A program made the position numbers and the translations under genes. The notes under the pieces were generated by a model. It was not told the DNA's origin and ran no database searches. It saw only the letters and a program-made list of their open reading frames with translations. A stretch of DNA of 64,000 nt from Paenibacillus sp. ACRRY (GTDB lineage Bacteria; Bacillota; Bacilli; Paenibacillales; Paenibacillaceae). Positions 55,745 through 63,815 of this stretch are shown here, in pieces; position 1 is the first letter of the stretch, and every line of letters begins with the position of its first letter. The DNA lies in NCBI RefSeq assembly GCF_022346995.1, contig NZ_JAKRNM010000004.1:310001-374000 (forward strand). Direction: 5' to 3'.

Positions 55745-56545
55745 ATGGCGATGGGCAAGGTGCTGATCAGTGGCCGTCATCTGACGAAGGTATACGGTAC
55801 AGGCAACCGTAAAAAGGCGGCGGTAGACGATGTAAGCTTTGATTTTCACGAAGGTGAGATTATTTCGATTGTTGGAGAGAGCGGCAGTGGTAAGACTACG
55901 CTTGCGAAGATGATTATGGGACTGCTGAAAGAAACGAGTGGGGCTATCGAATATAACGGCAAGCCGAGACAGCTTGGACGATACCGTGAACGCAAAGCCT
56001 ATTGGAAGGATATTCAGTCCATTTTTCAGGATCCATTCTCCTCGTTCAATGTTTTTCACCGGGTAGAGAAGCTGCTCGTGGATTGCATTAAATTGCAAGG
56101 CTTGAAGCTCAGCCAGGATGAAGCGTACATCAAAATGAAGGAAGCTTGTTCCTTCGTAAACCTGAAGTTTGAGGAGTTGTACAACAAATATCCGTTCGAG
56201 CTGTCCGGTGGACAGATGCAGCGGTTAATGATTGCGAGGATCTTCATGCTGCACCCGAAAGTACTGATCGCCGATGAGCCTACCTCCATGGTAGATGCCT
56301 GTTCGCGTTCCACGATTCTCGATATGCTGCTCAAGCTGCGTGATGAGAACCGAATGACCATTGTGTTTATTACCCATGACGTGGGTCTCGCTTATTATGT
56401 GAGCGACACGATCTGTATTATGGAACACGGGCGGATGGTGGAGGCAGGAAAAGCAGAAGAAGTCATTCATCATGCGGAGCATCCTTATACAAGGCAGTTG
56501 ATTAATGATGTCCCCAAGATACACTCTCCCTGGGTGTTGGAGTAA
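55745..56545 (+). CDS. OppF/DppF-type ATPase
   Basis: A 266-residue ABC ATPase: Walker A 'GESGSGKTT', signature '[14 protein letters not shown]', Walker B '[12 protein letters not shown]', switch '[10 protein letters not shown]'. It is shorter than many OppF proteins because the C-terminal oligopeptide extension stops soon after '[12 protein letters not shown]'. AAGGAG precedes the ATG. Last gene of the operon. Confidence 0.88.
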   Translation: MAMGKVLISGRHLTKVYGTGNRKKAAVDDVSFDFHEGEIISIVGESGSGKTTLAKMIMGLLKETSGAIEYNGKPRQLGRYRERKAYWKDIQSIFQDPFSSFNVFHRVEKLLVDCIKLQGLKLSQDEAYIKMKEACSFVNLKFEELYNKYPFELSGGQMQRLMIARIFMLHPKVLIADEPTSMVDACSRSTILDMLLKLRDENRMTIVFITHDVGLAYYVSDTICIMEHGRMVEAGKAEEVIHHAEHPYTRQLINDVPKIHSPWVLE

Positions 56546-56554
56546 ACATAAATC

Positions 56555-56592
56555 AAGCCCTGGACCGTTTATAAGCGGAGCAGGGCTTTTTG
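56555..56592 (+). terminator. Terminator after Opp-type operon
   Basis: AAGCCCTG (56555-56562) pairs with CAGGGCTT (56581-56588), with an inner CCG/CGG, followed by TTTTTG. Confidence 0.75.
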
Positions 56593-56614
56593 TTGTCCAA
56601 TCTGAGATTGTTCG

Positions 56615-56785
56615 TTAGCGAGTGGGTGATGATGGAGTGTGTTCAGACTCTGCCGAAGGGGCTGTTGAATGGGTGTGGTCCTTTGCGTTATCCTGGTTTG
56701 TTTTCTTGTCGGAATAATAGTTAAGAATATCATCAACCGTAGAAAATGTTGCATTTGCATTATAATTATTGTTGTTCGTTTTAAT
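56615..56785 (-). CDS. Possible small polar protein with ATT start
   Basis: A 56-codon minus-strand frame whose only plausible start is ATT at 56785, 5 bases after GGAAAGAAGG. The peptide is polar and Asn/Asp/Ser/Thr-rich ('NNNNYNANATFSTVDDILNY') with a Pro/Ser/His tail. It lies downstream of the cspA terminator. Composition looks more like coding than noise, but there is no recognisable family. It may be a remnant; the rest of 56546-56884 holds only two terminators. Confidence 0.25.
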   Translation of the reverse strand: MKTNNNNYNANATFSTVDDILNYYSDKKTNQDNAKDHTHSTAPSAESEHTPSSPTR

Positions 56786-56851
56786 AAAAACCTTCTTTCC
56801 GGTACTGTTGTATGCTGCTTAAATGAATAAGCGAAGGAAGAGAATGCAAAC

Positions 56852-56876
56852 AAAAAGCTGCCTGTAAAGGCAGCTT
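56852..56876 (-). terminator. Terminator of cold-shock gene
   Basis: A 9-bp perfect stem (56855-56863 with 56868-56876, loop GTAA) followed on the minus strand by a run of T. Confidence 0.8.
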
Positions 56877-56884
56877 GGATATTA

Positions 56885-57085
56885 TTAGATGACTGTAACG
56901 TTCTCAGCTTGTGGTCCACGGTTACCTTGGGTTACTTCGAATTGAACGCGTTGTCCTTCATCCAATGTTTTGAAACCGTCACTTTGGATTGCGCTGAAAT
57001 GAACGAAAACGTCATTTCCTTCTTCAATTTCGATAAAACCGAACCCTTTGTCCGCGTTGAACCATTTCACTGTACCTGTTTGCAT
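56885..57085 (-). CDS. CspA-family cold-shock protein
   Basis: A 66-residue single OB-fold cold-shock protein with RNP1 'KGFGFIEI' and RNP2 'DVFVHFSAI'. It binds single-stranded nucleic acid and melts RNA secondary structure. Start ATG at 57085 has GGAGGAAT upstream. The promoter at 57207-57235 would give a leader of about 115 nt, a length usual for cold-shock genes. It is divergent from a tyrosine recombinase gene. Confidence 0.95.
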   Translation of the reverse strand: MQTGTVKWFNADKGFGFIEIEEGNDVFVHFSAIQSDGFKTLDEGQRVQFEVTQGNRGPQAENVTVI

Positions 57086-57179
57086 GTGATTCCTCCAAAA
57101 AATAAGTTTTTAAGCGACCATTTTGATAAGTGCTAATGTAAAATTAACGCTGATCAGGTGCATTTAAACCACAGACTTG

Positions 57180-57229
57180 ATGTCCGCTAATGTATCGATT
57201 AATATAATAATACCATGTCCGCTAATATA
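57180..57229. repeat. Direct repeat ATGTCCGCTAATRTA in shared promoter region
   Basis: ATGTCCGCTAATGTA (57180-57194) and ATGTCCGCTAATATA (57215-57229) match at 14 of 15 positions, 35 bp apart; GCTAATGTA occurs a third time at 57132-57140. The second copy lies inside the -35/-10 spacer of the cspA promoter; the first overlaps a weak -35 of the recombinase gene. Likely a binding site for a common regulator or for the recombinase itself. Confidence 0.6.
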
Positions 57230-57235
57230 AGTCAA
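57207..57235 (-). promoter_or_regulatory. Sigma-A promoter of cold-shock gene
   Basis: On the minus strand TTGACT (57235-57230), a 17-bp spacer and TATTAT (57212-57207) form a strong sigma-A promoter. A weaker divergent pair, TTGATG-N17-TAATAT (57177-57205), could serve the recombinase. Confidence 0.7.
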
Positions 57236-57254
57236 GATTTGGAGGTTTTTTCTA

Positions 57255-58172
57255 ATGGATAAGGTATCTGGTATGCCGGTACATGGGGAAATGGTTGTCC
57301 AGGAATTCATACATATGCTTACAATTCAGGCTAAATTGACTCCCAAAACATTAAAGGAATACGCGAGTGATCTGAAGCATTTTCTTGAATGGTGCAAAGG
57401 AAATACAGCATTTGGAGAAAAGGATATCAGAATTGAAAACATAATTACATCCACGTTAATGAGCTACCGTGATTATTCGCAGAATGTTTTACAGCTGAAG
57501 CCAGCTACGATTAACCGCAGACTGATTACACTGAAGCGCTTGTTCAAATGGGCTGCAGCAGAGTCCAAAATTAACAGTGATCCTTCCAAACCTCTAAAGT
57601 TCATTCCCGAAGACAAGGTGAGTCCTCGCCGAATGACACCCAGAGAAGAAGAAGCTTTTCTCTCCGCGATCGGACAGGGGAACTCTCTGCGTGATCAGAC
57701 TATCTTGTTCTTAATGTTCCATACGGGGCTGCGGACGATGGAGGTATGCAATCTGGAGCCAGTCGATATTGAACTGGGTAAGCGAAGCGGGCAGCTTACG
57801 GTGCGGGCCGATAAACGAAACGGACAACGAAGAATTCCACTGAACATCGTGTGTGTTACGATGTTGAGAAAGTATATGGAAGATCTGAGTCCAGGTAGCC
57901 CTTACCTGTTTCCTTCGGAGAAGACTAATGATCGTTTGACCGAGAGGGCGCTTCGCCATTTGATTAAAAAAGTGATGACCGTAGCCGGATTGGAAGGACT
58001 AAGTTCACATGATCTGCGTCATCGGTTTGGCTATGCCATGGCTGAGCGTGTTCCACTGCATCGTCTGGCTGAAATGATGGGACATACGAATCCAGATCGA
58101 ACAATGATTTATGTAAAAGAGTTAAATGCCAATCCCGTAGAGCAGGAGAAGGAACCTCTTCATTTGGATTAG
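57255..58172 (+). CDS. Tyrosine recombinase/integrase
   Basis: A 305-residue XerC/D-like tyrosine recombinase. The N-terminal SAM-like core-binding domain (about 10-105) is followed by the catalytic domain with Arg in 'FHTGLRTMEVCNL', 'SSHDLRHRFG' (His-x-x-Arg), His in 'EMMGHTNPDRT' and the nucleophile Tyr in 'TMIYVKEL'. All catalytic residues are present. TTTGGAGG precedes the ATG by 9 bases. No phage or element genes, att sites or other transfer signs surround it, so it may be a domesticated recombinase. Expressed from a region it shares with the cold-shock gene. Confidence 0.85.
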   Translation: MDKVSGMPVHGEMVVQEFIHMLTIQAKLTPKTLKEYASDLKHFLEWCKGNTAFGEKDIRIENIITSTLMSYRDYSQNVLQLKPATINRRLITLKRLFKWAAAESKINSDPSKPLKFIPEDKVSPRRMTPREEEAFLSAIGQGNSLRDQTILFLMFHTGLRTMEVCNLEPVDIELGKRSGQLTVRADKRNGQRRIPLNIVCVTMLRKYMEDLSPGSPYLFPSEKTNDRLTERALRHLIKKVMTVAGLEGLSSHDLRHRFGYAMAERVPLHRLAEMMGHTNPDRTMIYVKELNANPVEQEKEPLHLD

Positions 58173-58232
58173 ATAAAAAGATATAAAGGAGTCTTGCAAC
58201 CGTAATTATTAATCTAGACTTCATACGAATGA

Positions 58233-58266
58233 TAGCCCTGATCCGCTGTTGAGCGGGTCAGGGCTT
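58233..58266. other. Hairpin between recombinase and hypothetical gene
   Basis: A 14-bp stem with one wobble (AGCCCTGATCCGCT 58234-58247, AGCGGGTCAGGGCT 58252-58265, loop GTTG). Neither side has a good T-tract, and the stop of the minus-strand gene lies in the stem. It probably limits read-through between the converging genes. Confidence 0.5.
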
Positions 58267-58788
58267 ATTGATGATCTGCGCACCACTTTCAAGCCATCTG
58301 CGCGATCCATCCTCATCTAATCGTTTCTCCATTATTATGATTGCATACGTTCCATCATGCTTCTCCCAGAACTGAATGGCTTTTGAATGGTCTGGGTTCA
58401 GAAGCAGGGCAGGCATGACATCACCATTTTCAAGCAAGGATCTTCGGGCTTCACCGTAATAGACATGAATGAAAGAGGAGTGCTCTTTGCGGGGAATCTG
58501 GTGTTTGGCATGCTCCAAATCATAATACAGTTTCCACTTGCTTAGGTTTTCCTTATCTTCATCCTCGCCTTCACCCATAACCTTGTGGATGGCCTCTAAT
58601 CCTTCGCTCCACGAACGTGTTAATTTATTCCTTAGGTCCTGAGAATAATTTTCCCACATCAATGTTTCCGTAGGTGAATGAAGTTGATCAGATCGAATGG
58701 TTTCGGTAATGGCTCCGCTACAAAGCAATACGGCGCCGATCCCTGTGGTTATCAATCCAGCTTGTAATCTGTTCATTTGAGATAACAT
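58258..58788 (-). CDS. Hypothetical membrane-anchored or secreted protein
   Basis: A 176-residue protein with an N-terminal hydrophobic segment (about 10-27) that could be a signal or anchor. The rest is polar with 'EGEDEDKENLSKWKLYYDLEHA' in outline and a C-terminal beta-rich half. No motif I recognise. The ATG at 58788 is very close to AAAGGA and the ATG at 58776 rather far, so the start is uncertain. Its 3' end overlaps the hairpin shared with the recombinase gene. Confidence 0.6.
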   Translation of the reverse strand: MLSQMNRLQAGLITTGIGAVLLCSGAITETIRSDQLHSPTETLMWENYSQDLRNKLTRSWSEGLEAIHKVMGEGEDEDKENLSKWKLYYDLEHAKHQIPRKEHSSFIHVYYGEARRSLLENGDVMPALLLNPDHSKAIQFWEKHDGTYAIIIMEKRLDEDGSRRWLESGAQIINKP

Positions 58789-58881
58789 GTTCCTTTCTCG
58801 AATTTTTCGAAATAATTTAACTATAATTTACCATGAATTCAAGAGAAATGTGATATCAGTATAATCCTTTCTCCTCCATAA

Positions 58882-58918
58882 AGTAAGCGGTTACACAAAT
58901 GGAATAATATTGTATAGT
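58882..58918 (+). promoter_or_regulatory. cre-like site overlapping promoter of the second sensor operon
   Basis: AGTAAGCGGTTACA (58882-58895) matches the cre consensus at 13 of 14 positions. It overlaps a -35 GTTACA (58890-58895) that is followed after 17 bp by TATAGT (58913-58918). CcpA bound here would block the promoter. Confidence 0.55.
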
Positions 58919-58998
58919 ATGATGGCAACCTTGGATTGAAACGACATATACATGAGGCATCTTGCCTTATTCCAATGAGCTGGGGGAGGAATTCGGAC

Positions 58999-60723
58999 GT
59001 GTACCGGGTATTGCTGGTGGATGATGAAGAAGACGTACGCGAAGGATTAGTCATAGAGATGGATTGGGAGGCCCTGGACCTGCGAATCGTCGGTTTGGCA
59101 GAGAATGGCCGTGAAGCGCTGGAGATGGCCGAGAGGGTTGAGCCGGATGTTGTGGTAACCGACATCAGCATGCCGTTTATGGATGGACTGGAACTTGCGC
59201 GAAGGCTGCGGGAACGCAATCCGCTCGTGAAGGTTGTCATTTTGACCGGTTATGATGAATTTGATTATGCGAGGCAGGCGGTCTCACTGAGTGTGGATGA
59301 ATATTTGCTGAAGCCGTTCTCAGCCGGGCATCTGACCGAACTGCTTACACGTCTGCGAGCGCAGATGGCATCCGAAGTGGCAGAACGTGAAGACGTCCAG
59401 CAGCTGAGGGATCACTATTATACAAGCTTGCCGCTGGTGCAAGCCGATCTGATGGCTACGCTGCTGCATCGGCAGAAATCGCCGGCGTACATTCATGGCA
59501 AAGCCAAGCAGTGCGGTCTGGACCTGTACGGTGAGCGGTATGCTATATCTGTTCTGACGCTGCACATGGAGGGCGATGGGAAGAAGAATGGCCACCAAGT
59601 GGGAGCGAATACTCAGAAATTGGTCAAGGCAGACAACGTATCGGAGGAGAAGGATCACCACGGTTCCGGGGGATCACTGCGTCACTCCGAGGATGCGGAA
59701 CTGAAGCAGTTCGCTGCACTTAACATTGCCGAAGAGGTATGGAAGGAACACGGGGCAGGACATGCTTTTATGCATCAGGAAGCCATTGTTCTGCTTTTTA
59801 TTGATCGCTGGGGTTCGGGCGAAGGGGAGAAACGTCAGCAGCAGGCCCTTGAAAATGTCATCCGCAGCATTAATCACTACTTGCGCATCCCAGCCACCGT
59901 GGGTTCTGGATCTATGGTCGATACCCTCTCGGATGTGAAACATGCTTATGAGGATGCATTGTTGGCGCTCGACTACAGACTGGTGCCGGGGACGGATTCG
60001 CTTATCTATATTGCAGACGTGGAGCGGCAGACTGCAGGCAAGCTGCGTTTTGACGAGCTGAAGCAGCAGGCGCTGACCCGTACGCTCAAGGCAGGAACCA
60101 GAACGGAGCTTGAAGACGCACTGGATATCATTTTCCGGGAAATTACGGTGGAGCATGGTCGAGGGGACATCCAGCTGTACCTGATTGAAGTGTTGACGAC
60201 GGTATGGAAGTCCGCGCAGGCATCAGGGGAGGACATGGAGGATATCTTTGGTACAGGATTCCAATTGTATGCGGATATGTTTCGATTGCCGGGACTGTCC
60301 GAGGCACAAGACAAAGTGAGGGAAGTCTGCGTGCTCGTACAGCACCGGATTGCCAGCGGGCGCCAGCATGTATATAAGGATATTGTGGAGCAGGCGCTGC
60401 GGTTTACGAAGGAACATTACGCGGATACCGATCTATCCATACAGAAGGTATGCGGATATCTGCATATCAGTTCAGGTTATTTTTGCAGCATTTTCAAAAA
60501 AGAAGTGCAGCTTACCTTCCTGCAATATTTGATGCAGATCCGTATGGAGGCGGCCAAGGAACTGCTTCGCTCCACGGAGCTGAAGTCGTTTGAGATTGCA
60601 GAACGGGTAGGCTTCTCCGAACCGAATTATTTCAGTTTTTGCTTCAAGAAACATATCGGCGTCTCGCCCAAAGAGTATCGCAAACAGTTCTTGCTGACAA
60701 CGCGTGAAGGTGCAGAACGATGA
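58999..60723 (+). CDS. YesN-type AraC-family response regulator, long form
   Basis: A 574-residue response regulator. Receiver domain 1-120 with 'VDDEEDV', Asp in 'VVVTDISMPFMDG' and Lys in 'LLKPFS'; a middle region of about 330 residues resembling a degenerate GGDEF/GAF-like sensor seen in long YesN proteins; AraC helix-turn-helix at 465-570 ('YLHISSGYFCSIFKKE', 'AERVGFSEPNYFSFCFKKH'). The GTG start at 58999 has GGGAGG 9 bases upstream; the upstream frame to 58936 lacks support. It overlaps the kinase start by four bases and precedes a sugar-binding lipoprotein, so it likely controls the MglB-type importer at the window end. Confidence 0.87.
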   Translation: MYRVLLVDDEEDVREGLVIEMDWEALDLRIVGLAENGREALEMAERVEPDVVVTDISMPFMDGLELARRLRERNPLVKVVILTGYDEFDYARQAVSLSVDEYLLKPFSAGHLTELLTRLRAQMASEVAEREDVQQLRDHYYTSLPLVQADLMATLLHRQKSPAYIHGKAKQCGLDLYGERYAISVLTLHMEGDGKKNGHQVGANTQKLVKADNVSEEKDHHGSGGSLRHSEDAELKQFAALNIAEEVWKEHGAGHAFMHQEAIVLLFIDRWGSGEGEKRQQQALENVIRSINHYLRIPATVGSGSMVDTLSDVKHAYEDALLALDYRLVPGTDSLIYIADVERQTAGKLRFDELKQQALTRTLKAGTRTELEDALDIIFREITVEHGRGDIQLYLIEVLTTVWKSAQASGEDMEDIFGTGFQLYADMFRLPGLSEAQDKVREVCVLVQHRIASGRQHVYKDIVEQALRFTKEHYADTDLSIQKVCGYLHISSGYFCSIFKKEVQLTFLQYLMQIRMEAAKELLRSTELKSFEIAERVGFSEPNYFSFCFKKHIGVSPKEYRKQFLLTTREGAER

Positions 60724-62537
60724 GAACGTTAGCCGGATGGATGGGACAGTTATGGCTCCGGCTTCGTTTCCGTCTTCGATCTTCGAAGGTCAGCAGTATT
60801 CGGTCTATTATTACGTGGTCCTTTTCCATCTTCATCGTACTTGTGCTCACCATCATGGCCCTGCTTCTGCATGACAAATTCACACAGGCTGCCGAACGCA
60901 GCGCCGAACTGACAACGAGGCAGATTGTAGATCAGGTCAGTTACAACCTGGAGGATTATGTTCGGAGCATGTCGCATCTCTACCGAGCCATCGAGGAGCA
61001 TATGCTGCGGGACGGAACCTGGGAAGGGGAGCAGGTGGACAAACAGCTGGATACCCTGCTCAGCAGCAGGGAGGACATTATCTCCATTACACTGCTCGAC
61101 TCCAAGGGCGAACTGCTCAAGAATAGACCTTCCGCCGAGCTGAAATCAAGCGCCCATGTGACACAGCAAGGGTGGTTTCAATCTGCGCTCAGAGTGCCGG
61201 ACCACCTTAGCTTCTCACTGCCTCATATTCAGAACATGTACTCAGGCCCCTATAAGTGGGTCGTATCGATGAGTAAAGGCATTACAGTACGGCAAAATGG
61301 TCAGGATCGACAGGTTATTCTGCTGGTGGATATCAATTTCAAACAGATGGATGAATTGAGTCGCCGGGTCAGTCTGGGGCAGCGGGGATATGTCTACATC
61401 ATCGACGAGAGTGCAGGCAACATTGTTTATCATCCGCAGCAGCAGCTGATGTACATGGGACTCAAAAGCGAAAATATCGAACAGGCCCTGGTGGCTACAG
61501 GCAGTTATGAAGATGAAGCGGATGGACAGAAAAGGCTGAACACCGTAAAGTCTGTTGCCAATATCGGATGGAAAATTGTCGGTGTGGCCTACCTGGATGA
61601 AATCATGACAACCCGGCAGGAGGTCAATGGCTATCTCGTCCGGGTACTGCTGGTTGTGCTTATACTCGTCATTCTCGTATCCATGCTGCTCTCTTCCAGT
61701 TTGACACGTCCAATCCGGCGGATGGAGCGGAAGATGAAAGCCGTGGAGAGAGGGGACTTCAACGTGGAGCTGGCCATTCAGGGACCACTTGAAGTGGAGC
61801 GGCTATCCCGTCGGTTTAACCTGATGGTGTACAAAATTCGTACCCTGATGAATGAGATCATCCATGAACAGGAACAGAAACGACGTCTAGAACTGGAAGC
61901 ATTGCAGGCCCAGATTAATCCTCATTTTCTCTACAATACATTGAATTCTGTCGTGCGGATGGTGGGCATGAGTCGTAATGAAGAGGTGATCACCATGATC
62001 ACATCGCTATCACGCCTATTTCGCATAAGTCTCAGCCAAGGAAAAACCATTATTACCGTCCGTGAAGAGCTGGAGCATGCGCATCATTACCTGACCATTC
62101 AGCAGATGCGGTTCAAGCGCAAATTCCGGTTTAGCCTGAATGCGAATGAGGATACCTTGGACTGTCTGACACTGAAGCTGGTCCTTCAGCCGTTAATTGA
62201 AAATGCCATCGTGCATGGGATTGAGTATCACACGGATGAAGGCTGCATCGAGATCCGTGTCTATCGGGAGAGCGACCAGCTGGTATTCCGCATCACGGAT
62301 AATGGGGTCGGCATGACGGAGGAGCAGGTGGCAGGACTACTTCAGGGCAGCCCCATCGTGAAGAGTGGTGCTGGATCAGGGGTAGCCGTGCGCAATGTGC
62401 ATGACCGGATTCAGCTCTATTACGGGGAAGGGTACGGTCTTGAATTTGAGAGTGAGCTGGAGGAAGGAACGACGGTCTGGATTCGGATACCGGTTCAATG
62501 CGAACGGGAGGATGGCGATTTTTATGATAAAAGGTAA
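60720..62537 (+). CDS. YesM-type sensor histidine kinase (2)
   Basis: A 605-residue kinase. Membrane helices lie near 30-52 and 300-322 with a Cache-type sensor between them ('YVYIIDESAGNIVYHPQQQL' in outline). HAMP follows ('TRPIRRMERKMKAVERGDF'), then the phospho-acceptor in 'INPHFLYNTLNSVVRM' and the ATPase motifs 'DNGVGMTEEQ' and 'GSGVAVRNVHDRI'. It overlaps the regulator stop by four bases and the sugar-binding gene by 14 bp, suggesting the three act as one sensing unit. Confidence 0.88.
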   Translation: MRTLAGWMGQLWLRLRFRLRSSKVSSIRSIITWSFSIFIVLVLTIMALLLHDKFTQAAERSAELTTRQIVDQVSYNLEDYVRSMSHLYRAIEEHMLRDGTWEGEQVDKQLDTLLSSREDIISITLLDSKGELLKNRPSAELKSSAHVTQQGWFQSALRVPDHLSFSLPHIQNMYSGPYKWVVSMSKGITVRQNGQDRQVILLVDINFKQMDELSRRVSLGQRGYVYIIDESAGNIVYHPQQQLMYMGLKSENIEQALVATGSYEDEADGQKRLNTVKSVANIGWKIVGVAYLDEIMTTRQEVNGYLVRVLLVVLILVILVSMLLSSSLTRPIRRMERKMKAVERGDFNVELAIQGPLEVERLSRRFNLMVYKIRTLMNEIIHEQEQKRRLELEALQAQINPHFLYNTLNSVVRMVGMSRNEEVITMITSLSRLFRISLSQGKTIITVREELEHAHHYLTIQQMRFKRKFRFSLNANEDTLDCLTLKLVLQPLIENAIVHGIEYHTDEGCIEIRVYRESDQLVFRITDNGVGMTEEQVAGLLQGSPIVKSGAGSGVAVRNVHDRIQLYYGEGYGLEFESELEEGTTVWIRIPVQCEREDGDFYDKR

Positions 62538-63681
62538 TGAAGATAAAGCAATCATCCGCAGGATCTTTCGTGCAGATCCCATCAAGAAGTTCAGTCAGTC
62601 CATCCTCCGTGTACCCAGATGTATGGGGATCGTTGCGGCGGGCTGCTGTTTATTCCTGGGTACAGCATGCGGCATCTCCAATGCCGATTCGGTACTGCCG
62701 TCACCTCGTGTCGCTCTAATCACTCCTGCTGGGACAGGTGAACTTGCTGAAGCAATAAGGCTCGGCGCAGAAGCGGCAGCCAAGGAACATGGAGCTGAAC
62801 TGCTGACGGTGGAGGCATTTCCATCCGAAGCAGCAACGTATGCACCATCCAATCCTGATTCGACGATTCGCCGAGCCAGAGAGCCACAGGAGTTGTCCGT
62901 GCAGGACATTTTGGCGTACAGTCAGCGCGAACAGGCTCAGATCCGAGCGGTCACGCAGGCTTTGCAACAGGGCGCTTCCGCTCTGCTCGTTGATCCACTG
63001 AGTGAGAAGGTGCTTGGCGACATTATTCAGAAGGCCCAAACGATGAATAAGAGTGGCATGAGTGTTCCGGTGATTGTTCTCAACGATGAGTTCCCTGTAG
63101 AAGGGATTACGAGTGTCATTTCGATGGATAATGTGGAGGCTGGGCGGCAGGCAGGGGAAGCGATGGCCGAACTTCTGGGAGGAAGGGGCAGCGTAGCCTT
63201 GCTGGGGCCCGATCCTGTGAATCCAGGGCTAATCCACCGGGAGGAGGGGGTCATGGAAGCGCTCGGACAGTATCCGGGTATTCAGGTCGAACCCAAGTCC
63301 GTGTGCAGCACCCGGGATGTTTGCTGGCAGGCAGCGAAGCAGCTGCTGGACGAGCAGCAGGTAGACGGCTTCATCGCCCTGCAGGAGCCCGCGTCTCTGG
63401 GAGCGGCGGATGAGCTGCATCGCCGCAAGTTGGAGCAGCAGGTCAACATTGTAGGCTTCGGGAGTGAGCAGCAGCAGCTGGAGCAGCTGCAGGAAGGGGT
63501 ATTCCAGTACCTTATTGTGCAAAATGGCTTCAGCGCAGGGTACCTTGGTTTGAATCAGGCCGTGGCACGACTGAATAATCAGCAGGTGCAAGCCAGAGTG
63601 ACGCTGGAAACGAAGCTGGTCAGTACGGATAATATGTTCTGGATGGATAACCAGAAGCTGCTGTTTCCGTTTGTTCAATGA
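62524..63681 (+). CDS. Sugar-binding sensor lipoprotein, ribose-type
   Basis: A 385-residue periplasmic-binding-protein family 4 lipoprotein. The ATG at 62524 is 12 bases after GGGAGG, inside the kinase gene. A 35-residue polar N-region precedes the hydrophobic core and lipobox 'FLGTAC', an unusually long leader. Family marks are 'RVALITPAG', 'ALLVDPLSEKV', 'SISMDNVEAGRQAGEAMAELL' in outline and 'LLGPDP'. As it is coupled to a sensor kinase rather than to a permease, it may present sugar to the kinase, as XylFII does for LytS. The MglB-type gene 135 bp downstream provides the import binder. Confidence 0.82.
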   Translation: MIKGNEDKAIIRRIFRADPIKKFSQSILRVPRCMGIVAAGCCLFLGTACGISNADSVLPSPRVALITPAGTGELAEAIRLGAEAAAKEHGAELLTVEAFPSEAATYAPSNPDSTIRRAREPQELSVQDILAYSQREQAQIRAVTQALQQGASALLVDPLSEKVLGDIIQKAQTMNKSGMSVPVIVLNDEFPVEGITSVISMDNVEAGRQAGEAMAELLGGRGSVALLGPDPVNPGLIHREEGVMEALGQYPGIQVEPKSVCSTRDVCWQAAKQLLDEQQVDGFIALQEPASLGAADELHRRKLEQQVNIVGFGSEQQQLEQLQEGVFQYLIVQNGFSAGYLGLNQAVARLNNQQVQARVTLETKLVSTDNMFWMDNQKLLFPFVQ

Positions 63682-63751
63682 GGATAGAAGACACGAACCG
63701 AACAGAGGAAGATTTCGATAAAACAGATGAAGATATTGTATTCGAAAATAG

Positions 63752-63765
63752 TGTAAACCCTTTCA
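63752..63765. promoter_or_regulatory. cre-like CcpA site before MglB-type gene
   Basis: TGTAAACCCTTTCA matches the cre consensus at 13 of 14 positions (the G of the central CG is C). It overlaps a CATAAT -10-like hexamer at 63764-63769, 50 bp before the MglB-type start. Confidence 0.45.
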
Positions 63766-63815
63766 TAATAAAGACATCGGTGAAGCCGAATGAACTTGGG
63801 GGAGGTCATTAGGAT

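Noticed and set aside
56569-56919. 116-codon minus-strand frame ending before the cspA gene
   Set aside because: It crosses the cspA terminator and part of cspA in another frame and has unlikely Gln/Thr/Arg-rich composition.
57255-58172. Integrated phage or genomic island around the recombinase
   Set aside because: No phage, relaxase or tRNA/att structure flanks it and neighbours look like core chromosome genes.
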